Assembly (NCBI GenBank): GCA_030038035.1
Contig: JASHPP010000089.1
Location: 1-19,357 of the forward strand
Length of the DNA stretch: 19,357 nucleotides
Source of the DNA: Trebonia sp.
GTDB taxonomy: Bacteria; Actinomycetota; Actinomycetes; Streptosporangiales; Streptosporangiaceae
Direction of reading: 5' to 3'
A program made the translations under genes and the position numbers. Shown one piece after another: positions 1-5,663 of the stretch (positions within the stretch are counted from its first letter, which is position 1; each line of letters begins with the position of its first letter). Under the pieces are notes generated by a model that saw only the letters and a program-made list of their open reading frames with translations, had not been told where the DNA came from and did no database searches.

Positions 1-172
1 CGGGGTAGCGCAGCAGGAAGTCCAGCTTCGCGAGCTTGGTAAGGCCGTCGACTTTGCCCTGGTGCCCGCGCGCAGCGGCGACCGCGTCTATCAGGAGCAG
101 GACGCGTACCTGGTGATAGGCGAGATCTTCCCGCAGCAGGGCAAAGTCTTCCGGGTTCCTGGGGATCGTCAC
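1..172 (-). CDS. ABC-3C middle-component-like protein (partial, C-terminus outside window)
   Basis: Only the first 57 codons are present. The GTG start (172-170) overlaps the TGA of the upstream nuclease gene as GTGA, so the two are probably translationally coupled. The visible protein starts VTIPRNPEDFALLRED and contains HQVRVLLLIDAV followed by GLTKLAKLDFLLRYP. A helical segment rich in Leu/Ile followed by an L-x-KLxxLDFLL-x-YP motif is what I associate with the small winged-helix middle components of ABC-three-component systems, which sit between the effector gene and the ABC ATPase gene. That family call is from memory of the motif and gene order, not from an alignment. The frame is open to the window edge, with codon use matching its neighbour. 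Alternative: an unclassified small winged-helix partner of a Cap4-like nuclease. Confidence 0.65.
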   Translation of the reverse strand, partial: MTIPRNPEDFALLREDLAYHQVRVLLLIDAVAAARGHQGKVDGLTKLAKLDFLLRYP

Positions 173-1554
173 GACGCATCCCCCTGCCAAGACCGAGCGG
201 CAGCGAGACGCGCGGCGACGTCGAACCGCTCGCTGAACCAGACCAGGCACTGGGCGGTCAGGTCGCAGATGCCGCCGAGGCGCAGGTCGGCGTCAAGGTC
301 CTCGGGCCAGTCCCCCGGCGGCATCGCCTTCACGCGCGCCTTAATGTCGCGCCACAGGTCGGGCCCGCGAAGAGGTGCTCCTGAATCGGTGATCGCGGTG
401 GCAGCATCGTCGCTGATGGCAAGCAGCGCCCGTTGCAGCCGCTGCCGGAGTGAGCGGGCCAAGGGGTCTCCACTGTCTCGCTCGCTCCAGTACGCCAAAT
501 AATCAGACCGAAGCTGCTCCGCTCGCTCGATGGAGTTATCAGCGCAGAGTCCCGCTTCCATCTTGATCCCGAGACGCGTAGTGCGCGGGGGCGGGACGAT
601 CGGCAGGTAGCCTGCTCGGTTCGAGACCGCTTTCCGAATCGTGAGGTCAAGATCCGCGATTGTCACCGTTCGCTTGGCCAGTTCACGCTGCGCCAACACG
701 CCGCTGGTGAGTCTGACCTGGCCAGCCTGAATATGAGGCAGCGCGCCGCGCGAAGTAGGACCTGCTGCCCGCATTCGGGCTCGGAAGAGCGCCATCACGG
801 CTTCCCAGACGGAGACGGCGAGCAGGGCGTCGTGCCCCAAAGTCTGCAAGACCGGAACGCAGTACATGTTCGGGGCAGCATCGCTGACGTAGGTACGCTG
901 CGGTCTGGCCTCGTCTATCCGGAGCACAGACAAAAAGCGGGCCGCCTGCTCCAGATGATCGGCGGCGGGATCTGTGACGCCAGCGTCGACTGACGCTTTC
1001 CACGGAGTCGGCAGGAACTTCGGGGTCCGCTGAAGGCCTTTCGCGAACTGGATAACGACTGCCTCGTGAGTGCCGCTTGCGAGGAGCATCTGCCCTTCGC
1101 CCGCGAGTTTCCGGAGGGCTACGGCCGCCTCGTTCAGTCCCTGGGCTTCTCCCGGGGCCAGCCCGGCGGTCGTGACCAGGCGACAGTACGGCAATTCGTT
1201 AATCGTATGCCAGCGCCCGAACAAGTGCGCGAGCCCGCCGTCTCCGAGCAGCTGATTAATGGTAGTGAATACCGCCACCGACGGGTCGCGATGCTTCGCT
1301 GAGACAAGCTCGGCTCCCCCCGGGCCAATAACCACCCAGTCCTCGTGATGTTCGCAGACGATTCCCACATCAGTAGCGGAGGCCAAACGACCGTTGTCGA
1401 TGGTTTCGCGGTAGAGGGAAAGAGCATCAGCTGCCGCCATCGCCGCCTGCCATTCAAACCGGTCAGCCGTCTGAGCCCCAGCGTCATCCGTCGGCTGTGC
1501 GGACAGTACGGCCTGCGTTGCCGTCGCGGTCCCTTCTCCGAGGTCAGATGACAC
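169..1554 (-). CDS. Cap4/DUF4297-like dsDNA nuclease-domain protein, probable defence effector
   Basis: 461 aa. N-terminal part (about residues 22-130) looks like the Cap4/DUF4297 dsDNA endonuclease domain: DDAGAQTADRFEWQAAMA, then IVCEHHEDWVVI, then AELVSAKHRD. E68, D72, E82 and K87 fit a PD-(D/E)xK active site; the position before the final x-Lys is Ser instead of Glu/Gln. Such domains cut DNA in CBASS Cap4 and in ABC-three-component effectors. Residues 200-461 are helical and contain RAEQLRSDYLAYWSERDSGD and a final SERFDVAARLAAARSW; I cannot assign them, but they fit the accessory/C-terminal region of ABC-3C effectors. No SAVED domain is evident, so a CBASS role is less likely. The GTG start directly follows an in-frame TAG and lacks a nearby Shine-Dalgarno; TATATT six bases upstream suggests a leaderless mRNA. 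GC looks lower than in genes to the right, consistent with transfer. Confidence 0.72.
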   Translation of the reverse strand: MSSDLGEGTATATQAVLSAQPTDDAGAQTADRFEWQAAMAAADALSLYRETIDNGRLASATDVGIVCEHHEDWVVIGPGGAELVSAKHRDPSVAVFTTINQLLGDGGLAHLFGRWHTINELPYCRLVTTAGLAPGEAQGLNEAAVALRKLAGEGQMLLASGTHEAVVIQFAKGLQRTPKFLPTPWKASVDAGVTDPAADHLEQAARFLSVLRIDEARPQRTYVSDAAPNMYCVPVLQTLGHDALLAVSVWEAVMALFRARMRAAGPTSRGALPHIQAGQVRLTSGVLAQRELAKRTVTIADLDLTIRKAVSNRAGYLPIVPPPRTTRLGIKMEAGLCADNSIERAEQLRSDYLAYWSERDSGDPLARSLRQRLQRALLAISDDAATAITDSGAPLRGPDLWRDIKARVKAMPPGDWPEDLDADLRLGGICDLTAQCLVWFSERFDVAARLAAARSWQGDAS

Positions 1555-1780
1555 CTATGCAATATATGGCGACTGCTCCCGGAGAAACCTGCGAACTGCG
1601 ACTTGATAGCTTGGCAAACCGGCCGGTGGCGCCATCTTCCTCGAGCGCACCGCTCCAGCCGGTCCGCCGCTTTCTACGTCGCACAGGAGACGCTCATCGG
1701 CGTGTCATCACCGTCGCCAGGGGACGTGAGCTTCGCCCGTTCGGATACCCAGGTGTACGGGGCGGCTGCATGTCGACTAT

Positions 1781-1794
1781 GTGACTCAGATCAC
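1781..1794. promoter_or_regulatory. Crp-type binding site candidate (site 1)
   Basis: GTGACTCAGATCAC matches the actinobacterial Crp core GTGA-N6-TCAC exactly, with a T before it. Its centre lies about 230 bp upstream of the nuclease start, and no other gene start is near. It shares GTGAC..AGATCAC with the site at 3804-3817. Confidence 0.4.
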
Positions 1795-2052
1795 CCGATC
1801 AAGCTTGGGCTTGCGGGGAGCCAGGCGGAGAGCCATCATCGGCCCACGCAGGGCAACATGAGGCGTGGCCGAGCATCCAAGTTGTGGGCTTGAGCTGCTA
1901 TCTAGCCACAGCGAGCCACACCGGCCGACAGCACATGCCTCGTTCACACGGAGGGGATCAGGGCCGCAGAGAGCGTCCACCATGACCGGGCTGTTCCATT
2001 ATTCAAGGCTGAGATCACACAACGCTCGACGGGATCCTCATCCGACGAGACG

Positions 2053-2090
2053 CTAACGGCTCGGGTAGTTGCAACTAGCCGAGCCGTTAG
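2053..2090. terminator. 38-nt near-perfect palindrome, possible tRNA-Thr terminator
   Basis: CTAACGGCTCGG pairs with CCGAGCCGTTAG (12 bp). Between them, after one G/G mismatch, lies the self-complementary TAGTTGCAACTA. It lies 55 bp beyond the 3' end of tRNA-Thr on the transcribed side. There is no U-tract on either strand, as is usual for actinomycete hairpin terminators. The lack of a loop beyond the central palindrome would also suit a protein-bound DNA site. Confidence 0.5.
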
Positions 2091-2109
2091 TCCCCACTGA
2101 TGTCCCCAC
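2090..2109. repeat. Two direct GTCCCCAC octamers, 12-bp period
   Basis: GTCCCCAC occurs at 2090-2097 and again at 2102-2109, separated by TGAT, between the palindrome and the tRNA 3' end. Short direct repeats beside a tRNA 3' end are compatible with arm-type binding sites of a tyrosine integrase, but no integrase gene is in view. Confidence 0.45.
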
Positions 2110-2145
2110 CGGCCTTGCCTGTCTTGAGGCATCAGGCCGCTGACC

Positions 2146-2221
2146 TGGAGCCCCGTAACAGAATCGAACTGTTGACCTTCTCCTTACCATGGAGACGCTC
2201 TGCCGACTGAGCTAACGGGGC
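2146..2221 (-). tRNA. tRNA-Thr (anticodon GGT)
   Basis: On the minus strand the 76-nt gene folds as a complete cloverleaf. The acceptor stem is GCCCCGT/ACGGGGC. The D arm is GCTC-AGTCGGCA-GAGC. The anticodon stem TCTCC/GGAGA encloses loop ATGGTAA with anticodon GGT (reads ACC/ACU, Thr). The variable loop is AGGTC. The T arm is AACAG-TTCGATT-CTGTT. The discriminator is T and CCA is encoded (2146-2148). All stems pair, so the gene looks intact. Its 3' end points toward the lower-GC region with the nuclease gene, the geometry seen when an element has integrated at a tRNA 3' end. Confidence 0.97.
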
Positions 2222-2500
2222 ATGTATTCCTGGGGTTCCGCACCGCAACGCGTCTCCTCAGGCCGTGCACAGCGCTGGGACGCCGTCGAGTCCAACAGCG
2301 TGCCAGCCCGTGCGCCAACCGGCCTTAGAGAGCTTAGCGTACTTCTGTGGTGCTCGCGTCTCCGCCCGGAGGCGTCCGCCTGCGCCACGGTGAAAGCAGT
2401 CCGACCTCCCCCTGTACATTCGGCCGCCCCCGCGCACTCTGGCACAGCGAGCGCTACGTCGGGGAGGGACTGCGGATGGACGAACATCCGTGCCGGGGAA
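2222..2500. other. Gene-free spacer upstream of tRNA-Thr
   Basis: About 280 bp between the tRNA 5' end and the terminator of the next gene. It must carry the tRNA promoter (minus strand), but I could not identify a convincing -35/-10 pair. The open frames overlap on both strands and lack coding character. Confidence 0.5.
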
Positions 2501-2541
2501 CGCTGAGCGCCGGCGTCCGCTATGGACGGCGGCACTCAGCG
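2501..2541 (-). terminator. Hairpin terminator of the GH25-like gene
   Basis: Inverted repeat: 18-nt arms at 2501-2518 and 2524-2541 pair at 16 of 18 positions around the 5-nt loop GCTAT. It begins 16 bp after the stop codon of the minus-strand gene at 2558. There is no U-tract, as is usual in high-GC actinomycetes. Confidence 0.75.
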
Positions 2542-2557
2542 TCACAACCGGTTGCGG

Positions 2558-3583
2558 CTAGCTCTCGAAGCCCGGGTCGGCGGTCGAGATGTCGTAGTTG
2601 TTGCCCCAGTACCACTGCGTGGCGTTGGAACCGGGCAGGACGTGCGGCACGCCTGTGGGATCGGCGATCCAGTAGCGGACCCTGGCCTGCATCCACTGCG
2701 GGAGGCCGGCCACGCTGTCCTTCACCGCCTGCCAGTCGTCGATCATCGTGTAGATGATCGCCACCGTGTTGTGATCGGCGCTCAGCTTGGCCTCGATCCA
2801 GCTCGCGGCCTGCCACGGGGTCGCGTCGCCCGGCTCCACGTCAAGCGCCGCCGCGGCTGGGTCGGTGCCCTGCGTGTCGATCCACAGCACGTGCCCGCGC
2901 CCCGCCACGGCGGACGCCGGGACGGCGTAGGCGCCGGTGGCGTAGGTGGCGACCTGCTGGCCAGCGGGGATCGCGCCCGGATCCACCGAGTCGTAGACGA
3001 GGAACGGCTGGGGCGGCGGGGCCTGCACGTGGTGAACCGGCGCCGGCGCTGGCTTGCGTGGCGCCGCGTGCGGGCGGGGAGCCGCCGGGTGCACGGCTGC
3101 CGGGCGGGGGGCCGACGGCTTGGCCGCAGCCGGACTCGTGCTGGCGCGCGCGGTGTGCGACGCGGTGCCGGTGTCGCCGGCGACCTGCGTCAGGGCGCGG
3201 GCGGCCAGCGCCAGGCTGCCGACGATGCCCTGGGCGCCGGAATTTTCCCGCGAATCGAGCTGGACGCCGTCGGCTCGGTCCGCCGCCGAACCCGCCTGGG
3301 CGTGCCACGCCAGCCCGGCGACCCAGCCGTAGAGCGGAGACACGGCATGAACAGACGAGGAGCCCTGCCCGGCATGGCCGCCGCCGTCCATCGCGAGCGT
3401 GCTGGCCATGGCGGTCCACGGCGCGGAACCGGCGCACGCCCCGACCACGGCGATTCCGGCTGCCACCGCGGCGGTCGCGGCGGCCAGCGACACGCACGAC
3501 ACGCGTGTGCGCTCACGAGCGAGCCGACGGGCGATACGAGACTGGGGGGACGGGGAAACTGCTTCGTTGAAACGGGGGGACAC
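2558..3583 (-). CDS. Secreted or lipid-anchored GH25-like (lysozyme-like TIM-barrel) protein
   Basis: 341 aa from the GTG at 3583; an in-frame GTG at 3631 would add 16 residues, but AAGG lies upstream of the inner start and the extension is non-coding-like. N-terminus: Arg-rich segment (IARRLARERTR), then a hydrophobic stretch (about 31-49) ending VVGAC at Cys50, which could be a signal peptide or weak lipobox. Residues 50-145 are Ala/Gly-rich; 145-195 form a Pro/Ala/His linker typical of wall-spanning proteins. The C-terminal domain (about 197-341) begins FLVYDSVDPGAIPAG and contains WIDTQG, ALDVEPGDATPW, AIIYT, VRYWIADPTG and ATQWYWG. DVE and the late QWYW resemble the catalytic D-x-E and terminal W-Q-x of GH25 muramidases. 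Peptidoglycan or another wall glycan is the likely substrate; activity is inferred. A hairpin follows the stop, and a Crp-type site lies about 220 bp upstream. Confidence 0.75.
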   Translation of the reverse strand: MSPRFNEAVSPSPQSRIARRLARERTRVSCVSLAAATAAVAAGIAVVGACAGSAPWTAMASTLAMDGGGHAGQGSSSVHAVSPLYGWVAGLAWHAQAGSAADRADGVQLDSRENSGAQGIVGSLALAARALTQVAGDTGTASHTARASTSPAAAKPSAPRPAAVHPAAPRPHAAPRKPAPAPVHHVQAPPPQPFLVYDSVDPGAIPAGQQVATYATGAYAVPASAVAGRGHVLWIDTQGTDPAAAALDVEPGDATPWQAASWIEAKLSADHNTVAIIYTMIDDWQAVKDSVAGLPQWMQARVRYWIADPTGVPHVLPGSNATQWYWGNNYDISTADPGFES

Positions 3584-4204
3584 GAGAGTAAACCTTGAGT
3601 CGTACGCGCACTCGGGAGGCGCTGCGATCACCCTCGGCGCTGTCGGCCGGTGCGACGCACCAGAGCGACGACAGGGGCGTGGACGTTGCCGCGGGTCAAG
3701 GCGACGTGTTGCGGGGGAGCAACCATCTCACGCCTGGGTGCTATCTGACACAAGTAAACAAGTGATCTTATGAGGGGATGATGTGAATGAAAAAGGTCAA
3801 AGCGTGACATAGATCACGTAGCGTGCGGATCCCTGTCAACGCGGAGAGATCGAGTGACGCGCCGGGCCCCGGACGCCTGCCACCGCATGTCCGTGAGATG
3901 AACTCTTGCCGAACTCAGGCGGCCGGCCCAGGGGTGCCGCCTGCCGCGCGATGCGATCCGCGGCCAGGCCCGGCTTCGCGGGAACCAGCCCGCCGTCCGG
4001 CATCGTCCCAGGTTAGGGGCCGGCCGATCTGGTCTCGCGCATCGTGATCAGGTTGCGACCTGCTGGGTAGTAGTTGCAGTGGCGGCAGGCACTGGGCCTG
4101 GTGTCCAATGGGGGCGTACCACGGGTCAGGCGCTTAGCCGGATGCGGCCACAGCATACTGAATAGTCGTTCCGCAGCAGCAAACGAACAGCACGGGCAGG
4201 CCTC
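3584..4204. other. Long divergent intergenic region
   Basis: About 620 bp between the divergent GH25-like and surface-protein genes. It contains the Crp-type site at 3804-3817 and a possible small Cys-rich frame (4013-4219, minus). I checked the GH25-like leader for a ydaO/c-di-AMP riboswitch and did not find the conserved blocks. TTGACA on the minus strand (3834-3839) could be a -35, but no good -10 follows at normal spacing. Confidence 0.5.
3804..3817. promoter_or_regulatory. Crp-type binding site (site 2)
   Basis: GTGACATAGATCAC, flanked by C and G, fully matches the mycobacterial/actinobacterial Crp consensus (C/T)GTGA-N6-TCAC(G/A). It lies about 220 bp upstream of the GH25-like start and 390 bp upstream of the surface-protein start. 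Peptidoglycan-hydrolase-type genes such as mycobacterial rpfA are known Crp targets, so the GH25-like gene is the likelier target. Confidence 0.6.
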
Positions 4205-4219
4205 ATGCGTTTCACGCAC
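4013..4219 (-). CDS. Possible small protein with two Cys pairs
   Basis: 68 codons from a GTG at 4219, or 47 aa from the ATG at 4156. The product contains CPCC near the N-terminus and, downstream, ACRHCNYYPAGRNLITMRE. The second half has GC-rich third codon positions and a natural-looking composition, unlike most shadow frames here. No clear ribosome-binding site is seen, and the longer form overlaps the start of the divergent surface-protein gene by 15 bp. The C-x2-C pairs could bind metal. I do not recognise a family; it may be a gene remnant or chance. Confidence 0.25.
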   Translation of the reverse strand: MRETHEACPCCSFAAAERLFSMLWPHPAKRLTRGTPPLDTRPSACRHCNYYPAGRNLITMRETRSAGP

Positions 4220-5611
4220 GTACGACCGGCTGCCGTCGGCCTCGTGACATGCGGCGTTCTCGTCGTGACGGCCGCCGGGTTTTCGATAGCGGTCACGGCA
4301 GCCCAGCCAGGCATGCCCGCCTCCGCCGCCGCGCTGGCACGGACCGCGGCCGTGGTGAGCGGAAGCGGTCAGCAGTGCCAGCAGCTGCGGCCACCGGTGC
4401 CGCCCAGCCCAACCCCGACCAACAGCCCGACCCCCACCAACAGCCCCTCTCCGAGCACGAGCCCCTCTCCGAGCACGAGCCCGACTGCCACGCCGAGCGA
4501 CTCGCCGTCGGGTAGCGGTTCGACGGGCTCGGACGACTCGGGATCGCCAACCCCGAGTCCCGATCCCTCACCGGCCCCGGCTGCCACGTCGGCCGCCGCG
4601 GTGACCAGCATCTCCGCGGATCCCACCAGCTCCCCGGATCCGGCCAGCTCTCCCGAGGCCAGCAGCAGTTCCCCCGCAGCCAGCAGCAGTTCCCCCGCGG
4701 CCAGCAGCAGTTCCCAGGCGACCGTCAGCAGTTCGCCGGACCCCAGCAGTTCGCCGGACCCCAGCAGTTCGCCGGCCAGCGCGTCCGCGTCCGCTACCGC
4801 AACACCGTCCGCTGACCCGCGAGTAACGCCCACGGCGGCCAAGGACCCGGAGGATCCGGCGGGCACCTTCACGAACCCCGCGACGGCGCCGGTCAGCCTC
4901 TGCGTCGCCATCCAGCGCAGCCAGGCCAGCATTGACGGCGGCCAGACGGCCCAGTGGGTCGTGAGCGCCTGGACCGAAGGCGGGAACGTGCCCGTCGCCA
5001 CCATCCGCCTGACAGCCGCGCCCGCGAGCCTGTCGCCGCGATTCAGCTTCGGCTGCGGCAGCAACGACGGATCCGCGTCCTGTTACCTCGGCCAGGTGGA
5101 CGCGAAGTCGTCTCCGCGGCAGGTTCAGGCGCAGGTCACGGTGCCGTTCACCGCGTCGGTATCGGCCGTGCGGCTGACGGTCCTGGCCAGCGCGGCCTAC
5201 CTGCCCAGGGATCCGCAAGCGTCCGCGACCGTGGCGGTCGACGTGTACCTCCCCATCGTGAGCAGCTCACCGCTGCCGGTCGGCGGGCTCCCCTACGTGA
5301 GCGGAACTGGCTCCACCCTCAGCCCCGGCGGCAACGCGGGGAACCTGTTCCCGACGCTCACTCCGTCGTCTCCTGCCCCGACGCCCACCCCCGCGCAGCA
5401 GAAGGCCAGCGCGAGGACGGTGGCGAACACGTCGGCGGTGCCGCTTGGCGCGCAGACCGCCGGCGCTCAGCTCATCGGCCTCGGCGTGCTGGCGCTGGCG
5501 TTCGTGCTGGCCGTCACGCGGCTGTCGATCCGCAGGCGCCCCGCCGCGGGCATTGCCGCCCAGCCCCCGCCAGCCGCCAAGTCCGGGGACGGGGACGCGA
5601 AAGAAGGCTGA
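4205..5611 (+). CDS. Membrane-anchored surface protein with Ser/Pro/Thr stalk
   Basis: 468 aa. Signal peptide about 1-33, hydrophobic core VGLVTCGVLVVTAAGFSIAV, cleavage plausible after VTAA. Residues 62-220 are a low-complexity Pro/Ser/Thr/Ala stalk with internal repeats (TNSP, SPSPST, ASSSSPA, SSSPDP). Residues 228-350 look like a folded beta-rich domain with Cys233, Cys284 and Cys293; a further Cys58 lies before the stalk. A second Pro/Ser-rich linker follows. One TM helix (about 423-440) is followed by the stop-transfer SIRRR and a short cytoplasmic tail. There is no LPxTG-type sorting motif, so anchoring is by the TM. Likely role: displaying a small domain outside the wall; ligand unknown and family not recognised. 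The ATG is preceded by a weak GGGCAGG at about -12. The neighbours are also envelope proteins. Confidence 0.75.
   Translation: MRFTHVRPAAVGLVTCGVLVVTAAGFSIAVTAAQPGMPASAAALARTAAVVSGSGQQCQQLRPPVPPSPTPTNSPTPTNSPSPSTSPSPSTSPTATPSDSPSGSGSTGSDDSGSPTPSPDPSPAPAATSAAAVTSISADPTSSPDPASSPEASSSSPAASSSSPAASSSSQATVSSSPDPSSSPDPSSSPASASASATATPSADPRVTPTAAKDPEDPAGTFTNPATAPVSLCVAIQRSQASIDGGQTAQWVVSAWTEGGNVPVATIRLTAAPASLSPRFSFGCGSNDGSASCYLGQVDAKSSPRQVQAQVTVPFTASVSAVRLTVLASAAYLPRDPQASATVAVDVYLPIVSSSPLPVGGLPYVSGTGSTLSPGGNAGNLFPTLTPSSPAPTPTPAQQKASARTVANTSAVPLGAQTAGAQLIGLGVLALAFVLAVTRLSIRRRPAAGIAAQPPPAAKSGDGDAKEG
4442..4477 (+). repeat. Tandem 18-bp repeat (2 copies) in the stalk
   Basis: The 18-bp unit AGCCCCTCTCCGAGCACG occurs twice in perfect tandem and encodes SPSPST repeats. 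The length is a multiple of three, so copy-number change keeps the frame. Confidence 0.85.
4658..4720 (+). repeat. Tandem 21-bp repeat (3 copies) in the stalk
   Basis: Three 21-bp units starting GCCAGCAGCAGTTCCC at 4658, 4679 and 4700 encode ASSSSPA, ASSSSPA and ASSSSQA. The first two are nearly identical and the third has diverged at its end. Confidence 0.85.
4726..4775 (+). repeat. Tandem 18-bp repeat (2.8 copies) in the stalk
   Basis: The unit CAGCAGTTCGCCGGACCC repeats at 4726, 4744 and (partial) 4762, encoding SSSPDP. It follows directly on the 21-bp array, suggesting stepwise expansion by replication slippage. Confidence 0.85.
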
Positions 5612-5634
5612 CCCGCACGCCCGGGCGCCCGTCC

Positions 5635-5663
5635 GGCCCGAGGGGCGAGACCCCCGCAGGGCC
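5635..5663. terminator. Possible bidirectional hairpin between convergent genes
   Basis: Only 51 bp separate the surface-protein stop from the stop of the convergent membrane-protein gene. GGCCC...GGGCC arms enclose GGGG-CGAGA-CCCC, giving an interrupted hairpin that could end transcription from both sides. The asymmetric bulges make this tentative. Confidence 0.35.

Larger units (their letters stand above)
1555..2145. other. Gene-free region between nuclease gene and tRNA-Thr
   Basis: About 590 bp without a convincing gene. The short open frames have no ribosome-binding site or coding-like third positions. It holds a Crp-type palindrome (1781-1794), a 38-nt palindrome (2053-2090) and two GTCCCCAC octamers (2090-2097 and 2102-2109). 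I looked for integrase or excisionase remnants and recognised none. Confidence 0.6.

Noticed and set aside
169..1554. CBASS effector Cap4 proper
   Set aside because: No SAVED domain follows the nuclease region and no cyclase gene is in view; the overlapping small gene fits an ABC-3C arrangement better.
3584..3790. ydaO-type c-di-AMP riboswitch upstream of the GH25-like gene
   Set aside because: These riboswitches often precede actinomycete wall-hydrolase genes, but the conserved G-rich blocks and the closing CCGACAGCT-like block are absent.
4442..4775. CRISPR-like repeat array
   Set aside because: The repeats are 18-21 bp, directly tandem without spacers, and encode Ser/Pro units in frame.
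5473..5608. Sortase sorting signal at the C-terminus of the surface protein
   Set aside because: A TM and basic tail are present, but no LPxTG/LAxTG-like motif precedes them and the cytoplasmic tail is too long.
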